Assembly (NCBI RefSeq): GCF_025753855.1
Contig: NZ_JAOWPT010000004.1
Location: 1 to 64,000 of the forward strand
Source: Mesorhizobium sp. ZC-5
GTDB taxonomy: Bacteria > Pseudomonadota > Alphaproteobacteria > Rhizobiales > Rhizobiaceae
Direction: 5' to 3'
Length of the DNA: 64,000 nt
In this document: piece after piece, positions 51,895 to 61,294 of the stretch
Layout: each line of letters begins with the position of its first letter
Position numbering within the stretch: the first letter of the stretch is position 1
Made by a program: the position numbers and the translations under genes
Notes under the pieces: generated by a model
What the model was told of the DNA's origin: nothing
The model's input: only the letters and a program-made list of their open reading frames with translations
Databases searched by the model: none

Positions 51895-52359
51895 ATGCAG
51901 GACAACACAAAAACCCGGCGCAAGCCGAACATCCGGATATCGAAGACGGACCATGACCGCCTGTCAGCGCTGGCGAGCGCGGTCGCAGCGCGCAATCCGG
52001 ATGCAGCCGACGAACTTCTGGCCGAACTCGACCGGGCGCGCATCGTCGCCGACGGATCGGTCTCCAACGACATCATCCAGATGGGCTCGACGGTAACATT
52101 CAAGCCCGACACCGGCGAGGCGAAAACCGTCACGCTGGTATTCCCCGGCATAGCCGATATTTCGGAAGGCAAGGTCTCGATCCTCACGCCGATCGGAACC
52201 GCGCTGATCGGCCTTTCCACCGGGCAATCGATCCTGTGGACCACGCGCGACGGGCACCGCCATGAACTGTCGGTGGTTACGGTCAGCCAGCCCGCGCCGG
52301 ACGGCGACGGAACTGGTGATCGCAAGCCGGTCTTTTCGGCAATTCCGGCGGGCGCGTAA
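51895..52359 (+). CDS. Rnk-like GreA/GreB C-terminal-domain protein
   Basis: A 154-residue protein beginning MQDNTKTRRKPNIRISKTDH, followed by a short helix hairpin and a GreA/GreB C-terminal FKBP-like domain (NDIIQMGSTVTFKPDTGEAK, ISILTPIGTALIGLSTGQSI with W-T-T). This is the build of Rnk, the regulator of nucleoside diphosphate kinase, which binds RNA polymerase but lacks the long Gre coiled coil. The ribosome site is weak, and an in-frame upstream extension to 51778 is possible. Confidence 0.88.
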   Translation: MQDNTKTRRKPNIRISKTDHDRLSALASAVAARNPDAADELLAELDRARIVADGSVSNDIIQMGSTVTFKPDTGEAKTVTLVFPGIADISEGKVSILTPIGTALIGLSTGQSILWTTRDGHRHELSVVTVSQPAPDGDGTGDRKPVFSAIPAGA

Positions 52360-52522
52360 GCCGTGAGAGCCGCCGTCCGTCGTCTCCTCCATCATGCGGG
52401 CAGTCTGATCGTAGGAGTCTGACCCCTGCGCCGGCCATCCGGGTTCGGTACAGGGGCAAACTTCCACATCCGATCAATGCCTGGTGCCGGCTCCCCTCGA
52501 GCGGAGCGGCTGGAGACACGCC

Positions 52523-53068
52523 ATGTCCGCCTGCCAACTGACGACAAAGGACTTCACAATTCTGGAAGTGATGAGAGAGCGCTATCAGGGCCGCGACGCA
52601 GCTATGTCGGCGATCCTTCAGCGCAAAGTTTCACGAGCTCTCGTGATGTTCGGCGACGACATCCCGCCAAACGTCGTGACACTCAGCAGCCGCGTAGCGT
52701 ACCGGGTGAACGATGGCCCGGCCGAAACCCGCATCGTCGCCCACGACGATATGCGCGGCCTGGTCGGCATGTTGTTGCCGATCACCACGCCGCGCGGCCT
52801 GGCCCTGCTTGGTCTTGCCGAAGGCCAGTCGATGACCATCCCGAATCCCGACGGCAAACCTGAAACACTGACCGTCCAGGACGTAGTCTACCAGCCGGAG
52901 GCGGCAAGACGGGAACGGCTGCGGCTGGCGCATGGGACCAAGCCGCGTCCAGCCGGACCCATTTTGCGGGTCGTCCACAGTTCCGATGGGTTGCCGGACA
53001 GACCGGCGAAGAAAGTCATGGCAACTGTCGAAGGCGGCTTCGACGACCCCGGGCCATCAGCCGCGTGA
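52523..53068 (+). CDS. Second Rnk-like GreA/GreB C-terminal-domain protein
   Basis: A 181-residue protein starting MSACQLTTKDFTILEVMRER after a TGGAG ribosome site. Its middle matches the same Gre C-terminal fold (VVTLSSRVAYRVNDGPAETR, 'LLPITTPRGLALLGLAEGQS'), with a C-terminal extension of about 45 residues rich in Arg and Pro. It is a diverged tandem copy of the neighbour. Rnk-like proteins bind RNA polymerase in other bacteria (known); the role of a pair here is unknown. Confidence 0.85.
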   Translation: MSACQLTTKDFTILEVMRERYQGRDAAMSAILQRKVSRALVMFGDDIPPNVVTLSSRVAYRVNDGPAETRIVAHDDMRGLVGMLLPITTPRGLALLGLAEGQSMTIPNPDGKPETLTVQDVVYQPEAARRERLRLAHGTKPRPAGPILRVVHSSDGLPDRPAKKVMATVEGGFDDPGPSAA

Positions 53069-53079
53069 AACTGCGAACG

Positions 53080-53808
53080 TTAGAGGTCCACGCTCTGCGG
53101 CAGGATGACGAGGTCGCGGATGGTCACGTTGCGCGGCCGCGTCAGCATGAACATCACGGCGGCCGCCACTTCCGTCGGCTCCATCAGGCTCCCCGAGGCC
53201 AGCGCCTCGTCCATCTTCGCTTTTGGCCAATCGCTGAGCAGCGCGGTCACCACCGGACCGGGCGCCACGGCGCCGACCCGGATGCCATGCTTGGCGACCT
53301 GCCGCCGGACTGTATGGACGAACGCCTGCACTGCGAATTTCGACGCCGTGTAGATCGGCTCCCAGACGACCGGCACCAGGCCGGCGATCGAACTCGTCAT
53401 GATGATGTCGCCGGTCTTGCGTTCGACCATATGCGGCAGCACGGCGTGCACCGAGCGGAACGCGGCGTTGATGTTGAGGTTGAGCATGCGGTCCCAGGCA
53501 TCAGGATCGCCGTCGACAATCTCGCCGCCGATATAGGAACCGGCATTGGCATGGAAAATGTCGAGCTGCCCTGTCCTTTCCAGGATCTGCGGCAGCATCC
53601 CGGCGACACTTCTCGGGTCGGTGAGATTGACCACCACGGGGATTGCCCGGGATCCAAGCCCGTCACAGAGTTCCTTCAGCCTGTCCTGCGCCTGATCGAC
53701 GAAGGCGACGCGCGCACCCGCCTCCAGCATGGCCTTGGCGCACTCCAACCCTATACCCGACGCCGCGCCGGTGACCGCCGCGACTTTTCCTGAAAGATCC
53801 TGATTCAT
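53080..53808 (-). CDS. rbtD: Ribitol 2-dehydrogenase
   Basis: A 242-residue SDR that oxidises ribitol to D-ribulose. It closely resembles Klebsiella/Enterobacter Rbt[21 protein letters not shown], '[20 protein letters not shown]', [17 protein letters not shown], catalytic '[15 protein letters not shown]' and the end '[13 protein letters not shown]'-like motif. The ATG at 53806-53808 gives MNQDLSGKV. It lies 25 bases after the permease stop in the minus-strand operon, so uptake and first oxidation are co-expressed. Next-step kinases are not in the window. Confidence 0.9.
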   Translation of the reverse strand: MNQDLSGKVAAVTGAASGIGLECAKAMLEAGARVAFVDQAQDRLKELCDGLGSRAIPVVVNLTDPRSVAGMLPQILERTGQLDIFHANAGSYIGGEIVDGDPDAWDRMLNLNINAAFRSVHAVLPHMVERKTGDIIMTSSIAGLVPVVWEPIYTASKFAVQAFVHTVRRQVAKHGIRVGAVAPGPVVTALLSDWPKAKMDEALASGSLMEPTEVAAAVMFMLTRPRNVTIRDLVILPQSVDL

Positions 53809-53833
53809 TTTCGTCCTCTGCTGTCGGTCGCGC

Positions 53834-55081
53834 TCAGGCGCGGCCATGGGATACGCGCGAGCGGCGGGCGAGCGAGTCGACGATGACGGCGATCGCCAGG
53901 ACGCCGCCGGTGATCATGTAGCGAAGCGACGATGACAGATCGAGCAAGGTCAGCCCGCTGGCGATCGACTGGATGACGATGATGCCGAGCAACGCCGAAT
54001 AGGCGCTGCCACGCCCGCCGAACAGGCTTGTCCCGCCGATCACGGCCGCCGCGATGGCGTTGAGATTGACGTCGCCGGTGCCTGCCTGCTGACTGGCCGA
54101 GGCAAGGCGCGCAGCGGCAAGAACGCCGCCCGCAGCCGCCAGCATCGAGCACAACATGAAAGCACTTGTGTAGATGAAGCGGACGTTGATGCCGGCGCGC
54201 CGGGCGGCCTCGCGGTTGCCGCCGACCGCAGTCATCGAACGGCCCCACTTGGTACGCTTTAGCGCGTAATTCATGGCGACGACGAGGCCAACGAACAGGC
54301 CGAACATCCACGGCACGCCGCGATCCTGGTTGAGATAGAAAACGACGGCTTCGAGCACCGCGGTGATGACGACGGCCTGGAACAGGAGCCCGCCCAGCGA
54401 GCGCGACGAAAGGCCGGCCGCTTCACGACGCCTGGCCGTACGGTAGCCGGCTGCGAACGTCACGATCCCCGCCAGCGCGGCAAGTCCGTAGGACACGAAA
54501 TCCGGCATCACCAGCATCTGGCCGAAATTCACCACCGGCGACCCGTAAGGCAGGTTGATGGAACCGGTCGAGCCGAGGATGTAGAGCTGCAGGCCCAGGA
54601 CTGCGAGTAATCCCGCAAGCGTCGACACGAAGCTCGGCATGCCGAAGCGATTGAACAGAACCGCATAGAGGAAGCCGATCGCTCCGCCGACCGCGATTGC
54701 CGCAAGGATGGCAGGCACCACCGGCCAGCCATTGTTGACCCAGAGCACGCCGACCAATGCCGACGCGAAGCCGCTGACCGAGCCGACGGAGAGGTCGATC
54801 TCGCCGACCATCAGGATGCAGACGATGCCGAGCGCGATGACACCGACTGTCGAACAGTCGAACAGCAGGTTCACAAGGTTGTTGGGCGACAGGAAGATCG
54901 GATTGAGCGTCTGGAACACCGTCCAGATGATCGCGAGCCCCACCACCACCGGGAGCGAGCCGAGATCGCCGGCACGCACGCGATCGAAGAAGGCACGGAT
55001 CGTGCCGCCGATTCCGCTTTCGTGCTTGACCCGCTCGTCCCGGCGATCGAGCAGCGGCGCCTGCTTGTCTCCAGCCGTCAT
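53834..55081 (-). CDS. Ribose/xylose-type ABC permease
   Basis: A 415-residue BPD_transp_2 permease with about ten to twelve helices, longer than RbsC and similar to XylH-type proteins ([40 protein letters not shown], '[20 protein letters not shown]'). The ATG overlaps the ATPase stop by four bases. It forms the channel for the pentitol transporter. Confidence 0.94.
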   Translation of the reverse strand: MTAGDKQAPLLDRRDERVKHESGIGGTIRAFFDRVRAGDLGSLPVVVGLAIIWTVFQTLNPIFLSPNNLVNLLFDCSTVGVIALGIVCILMVGEIDLSVGSVSGFASALVGVLWVNNGWPVVPAILAAIAVGGAIGFLYAVLFNRFGMPSFVSTLAGLLAVLGLQLYILGSTGSINLPYGSPVVNFGQMLVMPDFVSYGLAALAGIVTFAAGYRTARRREAAGLSSRSLGGLLFQAVVITAVLEAVVFYLNQDRGVPWMFGLFVGLVVAMNYALKRTKWGRSMTAVGGNREAARRAGINVRFIYTSAFMLCSMLAAAGGVLAAARLASASQQAGTGDVNLNAIAAAVIGGTSLFGGRGSAYSALLGIIVIQSIASGLTLLDLSSSLRYMITGGVLAIAVIVDSLARRSRVSHGRA

Positions 55082-55899
55082 GGATGCGCCTCCGGGTTGC
55101 GTCCGGCCACAGCCGAACGGCGTCCGGCGCGTCGGGAAACGGAATTGTCGGAAGCACCGGTGATCGCGCTCACCAGTTCCTGGTTCGACGCGTCAGGCGT
55201 GAAGATGCCGTTGTTGCGGCCAAGGCGCAGAACCACGATCCGGTCGGCCACCGCGCGCACGTCCTCCATGTTGTGGCTGATCATCACGACCCCGAGCCCA
55301 CGATCACGCACCCGCTCGATCAGGTTCAGCACTTCAGCAGTCTGCGCCACGCCGAGCGCCGCGGTCGGCTCGTCGAGCAGGATCACCTGTGGCTCGAGCA
55401 GCAGCGAACGTGCGATCGCGACGGTCTGGCGCTGGCCACCGGAAAGCGAGGCCACCGGCTCGCGCACACTCGGAATCCGCGCCGAAAGCTCATTGAGCAG
55501 GGTCCAGGCACGTATCTCCATGGAGACTTCGTCGAGCCGGACGGGGCTCAATTCCCGGCCGAGAAAAATGTTGGCGACAACGTCGAGGTTCTCGCAAAGC
55601 GCCAGATCCTGGAAGACGGTGGCAATGCCAAGCCGCAGAGCAGCACTCGGGTCGGGAAGCGTCACCTGCCTGCCCTGGAAGGCGATCGTGCCGGAACTCG
55701 GCTGGTGCGCACCCGCCAGTATCTTCACCAGCGTGGACTTGCCAGCGCCATTGTCGCCGACCAGCGCCACGACCTCACCGGCATGAACATCGAGATCTAT
55801 GTCGGTAAGCGCCGAAACAGCGCCGAAATGCTTGGAGATGCCCCGCAGGCTGAGCACCGGCTCGCGCATCGGCGCGGGTTCGTCGGCGATGTCTGACAT
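55078..55899 (-). CDS. Single-domain ribose-type ABC ATPase
   Basis: A 273-residue ATPase with one nucleotide-binding domain: Walker A GDNGAGKSTLVK, signature SLSGGQRQTVAIARSL, Walker B VILLDEPTAALGV, switch His MISHNMEDV. Most ribose-family systems use a duplicated 500-residue ATPase; this half-size form resembles FrcA-type systems and must dimerise. The ATG at 55897-55899 has a GGAG ribosome site; an ATG 12 bases upstream is less favoured. Confidence 0.92.
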   Translation of the reverse strand: MSDIADEPAPMREPVLSLRGISKHFGAVSALTDIDLDVHAGEVVALVGDNGAGKSTLVKILAGAHQPSSGTIAFQGRQVTLPDPSAALRLGIATVFQDLALCENLDVVANIFLGRELSPVRLDEVSMEIRAWTLLNELSARIPSVREPVASLSGGQRQTVAIARSLLLEPQVILLDEPTAALGVAQTAEVLNLIERVRDRGLGVVMISHNMEDVRAVADRIVVLRLGRNNGIFTPDASNQELVSAITGASDNSVSRRAGRRSAVAGRNPEAHP

Positions 55900-55938
55900 A
55901 GAGGTCTCCATGGAACTTGATCACCCCTTCAGAAAAGC

Positions 55939-55970
55939 TGTCCGGCCGCCGGGAAGCAAGCGGCCGGACA
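55939..55970 (-). terminator. Stem-loop between binding-protein and ATPase genes
   Basis: TGTCCGGCCGC and GCGGCCGGACA form a perfect 11-base-pair stem with a ten-base loop just after the binding-protein stop codon. No T run follows on the minus strand. It probably protects the upstream binding-protein message or attenuates read-through into the ATPase and permease genes. Confidence 0.75.
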
Positions 55971-55983
55971 ACTGCAACCGGCT

Positions 55984-57057
55984 TCAGTTGATGATGCCGA
56001 GCTTCTTGCAACCCTCTTCATAGCGGCCAGTGCACAGCTCTTCGGCGGTGTTGATCTTCTTGTCGATGATCTCCGCCTTGAGATTGTCGGCGGTGACCAC
56101 CGCCGGCGTGAACAGTTGCGAGGGCGTCTCGTACAAGGTCATCTCGGCTTTCGGGGTTTCGCCCTTGAGCAGCTGGATGGCGACATTGGCAGCCGCAGCC
56201 GCCACGATCTCGCTCGGCTTCGAGATTGTGTTGTACTGGTCGCCTGCGATGATCAACTGCAGCGCGGCGATCGTCGCGTCATTGCCGGTGACCGGCGGAA
56301 CCGGGTCGACGCCGGCGGCCTTGAATGCCGCAACGGTGCCACCGCCGGTGCCGTCGTTGGCGGCCACGACGCCGAGGATCTTCTTGCCGAAGCGCGTGAT
56401 CTGTCCGCTGGCCCACTGCTGCGCCTTCGGCGGCGCCCATTCCGGCGTGTCGAATTCGGCAAGGATCGGGTAGCCGCTGTTGTCGAGCCCGGCGTGGATG
56501 CCCTTCTTGATGAGGCCTGCCGCCGCGTCGGTCGGCGAGCCGTTGATCTGCAGCACGCCTGCACCGTCGGTGACTTCGACATTGTTCTTCTTCAGGCGCT
56601 CGACGAGGGAGTCGGCGATCGCCTTGCCGATGCCTTCGTTGTTGAACGACACGTAGAAGTCGGCCGGCGCGGTCGGGATCGGACGGTCATAGGCGATCAC
56701 CTTGACGCCCTGGCTCTGTGCCATTTTGACCAGCGAGGCCGCGGCAGTGGAATCGACCGGGTCGAGCACGATCACCTTGGCGCCCTGCGAGATCGCCGAG
56801 TTGAACTGCTGCTGCTGGCGCGACACGTCGGCATCGGCATTCTGGTAGATCACCTTGCAGGATTCGCAGAGCTTCTTCATCTCGGCGATGAAGCCCGGTG
56901 CATCGTGCTCCTCATAACGTGTCGAAGCCTGGTCCGGCATCAGGAAGGCGACGGTTGCGTTGTCCGCCGACTGGGCGAGCGCGGCACCGCCGAACATTGT
57001 GGCGGCCAGCAAGGCAAGGCCGGCCGACTTCCAAGAAAATGTCGAGAATTTCGTCAT
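55984..57057 (-). CDS. Periplasmic sugar/pentitol-binding protein (ribose/xylose type)
   Basis: A 357-residue exported binding protein. The signal peptide covers about 1-28 (ending GGAALAQS). The Peripla_BP_4 domain shows VAFLMPDQASTRYEEHDAPG, 'GAKVIVLDPVDSTAAASLVK', 'VKVIAYDRPI' and 'PPVTGNDATIAALQLIIAGD'. Four Cys residues (KLCESCKVIYQ; ELCTGRYEEGCK) could form disulfides. A GGGAGAAG ribosome site precedes the ATG. Its ligand is most likely ribitol, judged from the rbtD gene in the operon. Confidence 0.93.
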   Translation of the reverse strand: MTKFSTFSWKSAGLALLAATMFGGAALAQSADNATVAFLMPDQASTRYEEHDAPGFIAEMKKLCESCKVIYQNADADVSRQQQQFNSAISQGAKVIVLDPVDSTAAASLVKMAQSQGVKVIAYDRPIPTAPADFYVSFNNEGIGKAIADSLVERLKKNNVEVTDGAGVLQINGSPTDAAAGLIKKGIHAGLDNSGYPILAEFDTPEWAPPKAQQWASGQITRFGKKILGVVAANDGTGGGTVAAFKAAGVDPVPPVTGNDATIAALQLIIAGDQYNTISKPSEIVAAAAANVAIQLLKGETPKAEMTLYETPSQLFTPAVVTADNLKAEIIDKKINTAEELCTGRYEEGCKKLGIIN

Positions 57058-57234
57058 CTGGTCTTCTCCCTTGTTGGTGCAATTCTCTGGTATTGCTGCC
57101 GCGCCGGACCTGCCCGCGGATAAACCTCAAATCTCCGGCAGTTTCGAGACAAACATCTCCTGTCGCGGATAGGCAGTTGCGCATCCGCGTTCCCCGTTCC
57201 CGAACTGGTCTGGTGCTCCTCCCGTACTCCTTTC

Positions 57235-58119
57235 CTAGGCGGCCCTCATCGCGTCGATGTTGTCTGCGAGCAGCCGCCGAAAACGCGACGGCGGCATTCC
57301 CTTCTCCGCCAGGAACTGGCGATTAAAATTCGAAAGATTATTGAAGCCGACTTCGAAGCAGATATCGGTAATCGACGCCTGCTCGTCGCTCATCAGTATC
57401 TGGCAGGCGAGATTGATGCGCAGCCGCTTGACGTACTGGACCAGCGACATTCCGGTATGCTTGCGGAAGGTGCGGGAGAAGGCACCGGTCGACTGGCCGG
57501 CGATCGATGCAAGGTCCGTTTCGTCGAACTGTTGCGTCAGGTTCTCCCGGATATAGGCAAGAGCCTTGTTGATCCCGACGGACATGTAGCCGGACGGGTC
57601 CGGAAGATAGCTGGGGCTGGCCAGCATATCGACGCCCTTGGCGCGGCTCAACGCACCGGCGATCGCCATGAACAACTCGATGCGGCGCACCCCTTGCGCC
57701 TCCATGAGTTCGCTCATGAGCGGCGAAATCTGACCGGCGACCTCCGGCGGAAAGAGAACGCCGCGGCGCGACGTTTCAAGCAGCGGGGCGAGCGTGGCGA
57801 GTTCCGGCAGGACCTTCATGGTCTCGTCGATGAAGCGTTCGCTGAACTGGATGACCCGCCCCCGCAGCGGGATGCTGGCGCCTTCGGGCAGGTCGCTGAC
57901 CCAGTTGTGCGGAAGGTTCGGCCCGGTCAGCACCAGATTGCCGGGTTCGAACTCGCCGATGAAATCGCCGACGAAATAGCGGCCGGTCGTCGAAACGACG
58001 AGATGCAGTTCGTACTCTGGATGAAAGTGCCAGCGGACCGTATGGAAAGGGTATCCGTGCGACCATGCGGTGAAGGATTCACCGCGTCGTATCTGGACCA
58101 CCTCCAGGTCGGGCTCCAT
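57235..58119 (-). CDS. AraC-family transcriptional regulator
   Basis: A 294-residue regulator with an N-terminal cupin-like sensor (WHFHPEYELHLVVSTTGRYF, VGDFIGEFEPGNLVLTGPNL) and two C-terminal AraC helix-turn-helices (IAGQSTGAFSRTFRKHTGMS, VGFNNLSNFNRQFLAEKGMP). The ATG at 58117-58119 has a strong GGAGGAAA ribosome site. It lies directly upstream of the ribitol transport genes, in the same orientation, separated by 177 bases, and is the likely activator of that operon in response to ribitol. Confidence 0.93.
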   Translation of the reverse strand: MEPDLEVVQIRRGESFTAWSHGYPFHTVRWHFHPEYELHLVVSTTGRYFVGDFIGEFEPGNLVLTGPNLPHNWVSDLPEGASIPLRGRVIQFSERFIDETMKVLPELATLAPLLETSRRGVLFPPEVAGQISPLMSELMEAQGVRRIELFMAIAGALSRAKGVDMLASPSYLPDPSGYMSVGINKALAYIRENLTQQFDETDLASIAGQSTGAFSRTFRKHTGMSLVQYVKRLRINLACQILMSDEQASITDICFEVGFNNLSNFNRQFLAEKGMPPSRFRRLLADNIDAMRAA

Positions 58120-58458
58120 GCTTTCCTCCGGGCTGAGGCAACATTTCCGCTGCATCCGGCCGTCTCCCCAGTCGGCCGCATTGCATGCAGCTCTCAACTT
58201 GGATCGATGCTAGCCCCTCATTTTGGCCCGTGCCACCGCAATTCAACCGCAACACTGATACTTTTTTGATCCACCGAGCAGCTCAATCGGGTATTCCTGA
58301 CACGTGACCAGCATCCACGGCACGGAACATTCGCCTGCTTTGCGCAAAGCCGTCATGGACCGAAGGAGATCACGATCGGGCTGGAAGCAACGGCTCAAAT
58401 CGTAATGTCCGGCTTGCCGCCGGCCAGCTGCGTTTCGAGAAGGGCGGCGTGGAAAACG
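58120..58458. other. Intergenic region between islands C and D
   Basis: These 339 bases separate the AraC-type gene start from the amidohydrolase stop. They should contain the AraC gene promoter and the 3' end of the island D transcript. No gene, RNA or convincing terminator hairpin was found. Confidence 0.4.
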
Positions 58459-59361
58459 CTAAAGGCGGAAGAATTCCTTGGCGTTCTTATACAGCCACTT
58501 TTCCAGCACCGATTCCTTGAGCGGCATTTTCCGGTAATCCGCGACAAGATCCTCGAAGGGAGCCTTGAAGAGATATTGCGACAGACCCACCATGACCTTG
58601 TCCTGCGCCAGCGTGTTGCCGAATTGCAGGAACTGCTCCCAGCCTGATCCGGGCTGCGCGAAATAGCGTGGATGGTGGCCGGCGGTATCGCAGTAGAGGT
58701 TGGGGTGGCGCCGCAGCAAAGCCACCATGTCGGCCACCCAGGGCCAGCCCGCGAGACCGGCGACAATCCTGAGTTCCGGAAAGTCGACGGCGATGTCGTC
58801 CAGATAACGCGGATGGCCGAGATCGTAAGGCCGGTCGTTGGCATAACTCATCGCCGTGTAGATGCGCACCGGGATGTCGAGTTCGACGCATTTCGCGTAG
58901 AGCGGATAGTAGCGGCGATCATTGGCGGGGAGCGAATTGTACAGCGCCGAGACGCGGAGCGCGCCTGCGCCCTCTTCTTTTACCAGGCGCTCCAGTTCCC
59001 GCACGGCGCGCATGCCGTCCATCGGGTTGAGCAAGACCGGCATGATGAAGCGTCCGGGATAAGTGCGACGAATCTGGCCGATTTTGTCGTGATCGGCACC
59101 CAGCAGAAATGCAGTCTCGATCCCGCCCTTGTCCATGTCGGCGACCAGTTTCGGCAGGCCACCGTCATCGTGCGGTGCTTCCTCCTTCGTCGCCCCGCCA
59201 CCGGACTTGCGGAAAACCTTGCCGTAATTGGCAAAGCCGTAGCCTTCGGGACGCGGCAAGGACTGCGGAAAGGGCGTGCCCGGTCGCCCCTTGGTCATCG
59301 CCTCGATGGAGGGATCGCTCTCGCTGTGCGGGATGTGCATCTCGAGGTCTATGACGGGCAT
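58459..59361 (-). CDS. Amidohydrolase_2-family protein with altered metal ligands
   Basis: A 300-residue TIM-barrel protein related to the ACMSD/gamma-resorcylate decarboxylase family. The first motif is E-x-H (Glu7, His9: VIDLEMHIP), as in decarboxylases of this family. Later expected ligands seem lost: the barrel His position reads Tyr168 (PVRIYTAMS), the 'H-x-G-x-P-W' motif reads LAGWPW with Leu203, and the terminal 'G-S/T-D-Y-P' motif reads VGLSQYLF with no Asp in 256-270. It may bind metal differently or lack the usual activity. It is the last gene of Dpp-type island D, 72 bases after the permease. Confidence 0.82.
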   Translation of the reverse strand: MPVIDLEMHIPHSESDPSIEAMTKGRPGTPFPQSLPRPEGYGFANYGKVFRKSGGGATKEEAPHDDGGLPKLVADMDKGGIETAFLLGADHDKIGQIRRTYPGRFIMPVLLNPMDGMRAVRELERLVKEEGAGALRVSALYNSLPANDRRYYPLYAKCVELDIPVRIYTAMSYANDRPYDLGHPRYLDDIAVDFPELRIVAGLAGWPWVADMVALLRRHPNLYCDTAGHHPRYFAQPGSGWEQFLQFGNTLAQDKVMVGLSQYLFKAPFEDLVADYRKMPLKESVLEKWLYKNAKEFFRL

Positions 59362-59433
59362 TTTCGGTTCCTTCTTGATATTCTCGCGGGCAGCTGGAAG
59401 CCATCCGCGCCATCTCCAGTAAGGAGGCAGGTG

Positions 59434-60315
59434 TCAGCTCTTGTGGCGCGGGTCCATCGCGTCGCGAATGCCATCGCCGACGATGTTGATCGACATCACC
59501 ACCATGAAAATTGCCAGGCCTGGCCACAGGGACATCAGCGGCATCGTCGTGAGGAAGCGTTGCGATTCATTCAGCATGCTGCCCCAGGAGGGCGCCGGCG
59601 GGCGCTGCCCAAGACCGAGGAACGAGAGACTGGCTTCGACAATGATCGCGGTTGCCACGGTCAGAGTCGCTTGCACGAAGAGCGGCGGTATCATGTTCGG
59701 AAGCACGTGCTTGAACGCGATGCGAAGCGAGGAATTACCGCCGGCGCGCGCCGCTTCGATATAGTCCTCCTTCGACACCGCAAGCGCGGAACCCCGCGAC
59801 AGCCGCAGGAACACCGGGATCGCGGCGACACCGATCGCCAGCATGGCGTTGTATAGCCCAGGCCCGAGAACAGCCGTCAGGGCGATCGCCAGCACGAGGA
59901 ACGGGATGGCCAGCAGCGCGTCGGTGATGCGCATCAGCACGGTGTCCAGAAAGCCGCCGACATAGCCGGAGAGCAGGCCGAGCGGGATACTGATTATCAA
60001 TGCCAGTGAAACTGGCAGAACCCCCGCCATCAGCGACGTCCGCGCACCGTAGATAAGTCTCGACAGCAAATCACGGCCGAGTTCGTCGGTACCCATCCAA
60101 TGCAATGCCGAGGGACCCTGGCGTATGGCTGAGAAATCCGACTTGATCGGATCGTAGGGCGCCACGATCGGCGCAAAGATGGCGACCAGCGCAACGAAAA
60201 CGAGGATGCACAATCCCACCACCGCCGGCCGGTGCGTCAGGAAACGACGGATGGTACGGTTGCGAATGCGGCTCGTCGCCGGCGCCAGCGGCGATGTGAC
60301 GACGGCATCAGCCAT
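59434..60315 (-). CDS. Dpp/Opp-type ABC permease (DppC-like)
   Basis: A 293-residue permease: an N-terminal cytosolic stretch, first helix (VVGLCILVFVALVAIFAPIV), BPD_transp_1 domain with the EAA loop YIEAARAGGNSSLRIAFKHV and C-terminal helices. It overlaps the DppB-like gene by eight bases. It is the second channel subunit of island D. Confidence 0.95.
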   Translation of the reverse strand: MADAVVTSPLAPATSRIRNRTIRRFLTHRPAVVGLCILVFVALVAIFAPIVAPYDPIKSDFSAIRQGPSALHWMGTDELGRDLLSRLIYGARTSLMAGVLPVSLALIISIPLGLLSGYVGGFLDTVLMRITDALLAIPFLVLAIALTAVLGPGLYNAMLAIGVAAIPVFLRLSRGSALAVSKEDYIEAARAGGNSSLRIAFKHVLPNMIPPLFVQATLTVATAIIVEASLSFLGLGQRPPAPSWGSMLNESQRFLTTMPLMSLWPGLAIFMVVMSINIVGDGIRDAMDPRHKS

Positions 60316-61264
60316 TGGCGGACCTCATGCGGGGATTCACGACGAAGTAGAGGATGTCGGCCACAAAATTGAGCAGGATAAACAGTGTCGCGGTCACCAT
60401 GACCACGCCCTGAACCACCGCGTATTCGCGGAAGAAGACGGCGTCGACGATCAGCTTGCCGAAGCCGGGAATGGAGAAGATCTGCTCGGTAAGAATCGCC
60501 CCGGAAAGCAGCTGGCCGAATTCGATGGTGCTGAGCGTGATGACCGGGATGAGCGCGTTTCGAAGCGCGTGCTTGGACACGACAATGCGCTCCGCAACCC
60601 CCTTTGCCCGCGCGGTGCGGACATAGTCGGACGAGAGGACCTGCAGCATGGCCCCGCGGGTGTGCCTCGTGATGACCCCCGCCACGCCCGTTCCAAGTAC
60701 GATGGAGGGCATGATCAGCGAAAGCAGGTTCTGGCGCAGATCCTCCCACGGCGGAACGTAGCCGGAGGACGGCAGCAGGCCCAGATTCACCGAGAACAGC
60801 AGAATGAGCATGATGCCCAGCCAGAAATGGGGAATCGAGACGCCGGTCAGGGCGAACAGATTCGCGGCAGTGCCTATGAAGCTGTCCTTGTGGGTAGCCG
60901 CGATGATGCCCGTCGGTATTCCGATGATTAGCGCGACGATCATGGAGAATACCGCAAGCTGCAGTGTCACCGGCAGTTTCGTCAGAATGAGATCCAGCAC
61001 CTCCATCTTGTTGCGATAGGACGCACCAAAATCGCCGACGACGACGTTTCCGATCCACTTGAAATACTGGACGTAAAACGGCTGATCGAAACCGTATTTT
61101 ACCCTTATCTCCTGGACCGCCTCGTCGTTCAGTTCGTCACCGGCCATCGCTATCGCCGGGTCGCCCGGAATGAGCTGCTGCAGCGAAAAGACGATTATCG
61201 AGACGAAGATCAGGGTCGGAATGATTGAAGCAAGCCGCCGCAACATAAAACCGCCGAGTGTCAT
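60308..61264 (-). CDS. Dpp/Opp-type ABC permease (DppB-like)
   Basis: A 318-residue permease with the landmarks MLRRLASIIPTLIFVSIIVF, LIPGDPAIAMAGDELNDEAV, and the EAA loop [20 protein letters not shown]. The ATG at 61264 follows a GGAG site; a second ATG at 61246 is possible. It is preceded by a stem-loop and the binding-protein gene. Confidence 0.95.
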   Translation of the reverse strand: MTLGGFMLRRLASIIPTLIFVSIIVFSLQQLIPGDPAIAMAGDELNDEAVQEIRVKYGFDQPFYVQYFKWIGNVVVGDFGASYRNKMEVLDLILTKLPVTLQLAVFSMIVALIIGIPTGIIAATHKDSFIGTAANLFALTGVSIPHFWLGIMLILLFSVNLGLLPSSGYVPPWEDLRQNLLSLIMPSIVLGTGVAGVITRHTRGAMLQVLSSDYVRTARAKGVAERIVVSKHALRNALIPVITLSTIEFGQLLSGAILTEQIFSIPGFGKLIVDAVFFREYAVVQGVVMVTATLFILLNFVADILYFVVNPRMRSANG

Positions 61265-61294
61265 CGCGTTGCTCCATTTCTCCCAAGGGCGGCT

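Noticed and set aside
51576..52325. 250-codon minus-strand frame opposite the first Rnk-like gene
   Set aside because: Ser/Arg-rich shadow frame; the plus strand encodes a clear Gre C-terminal domain.
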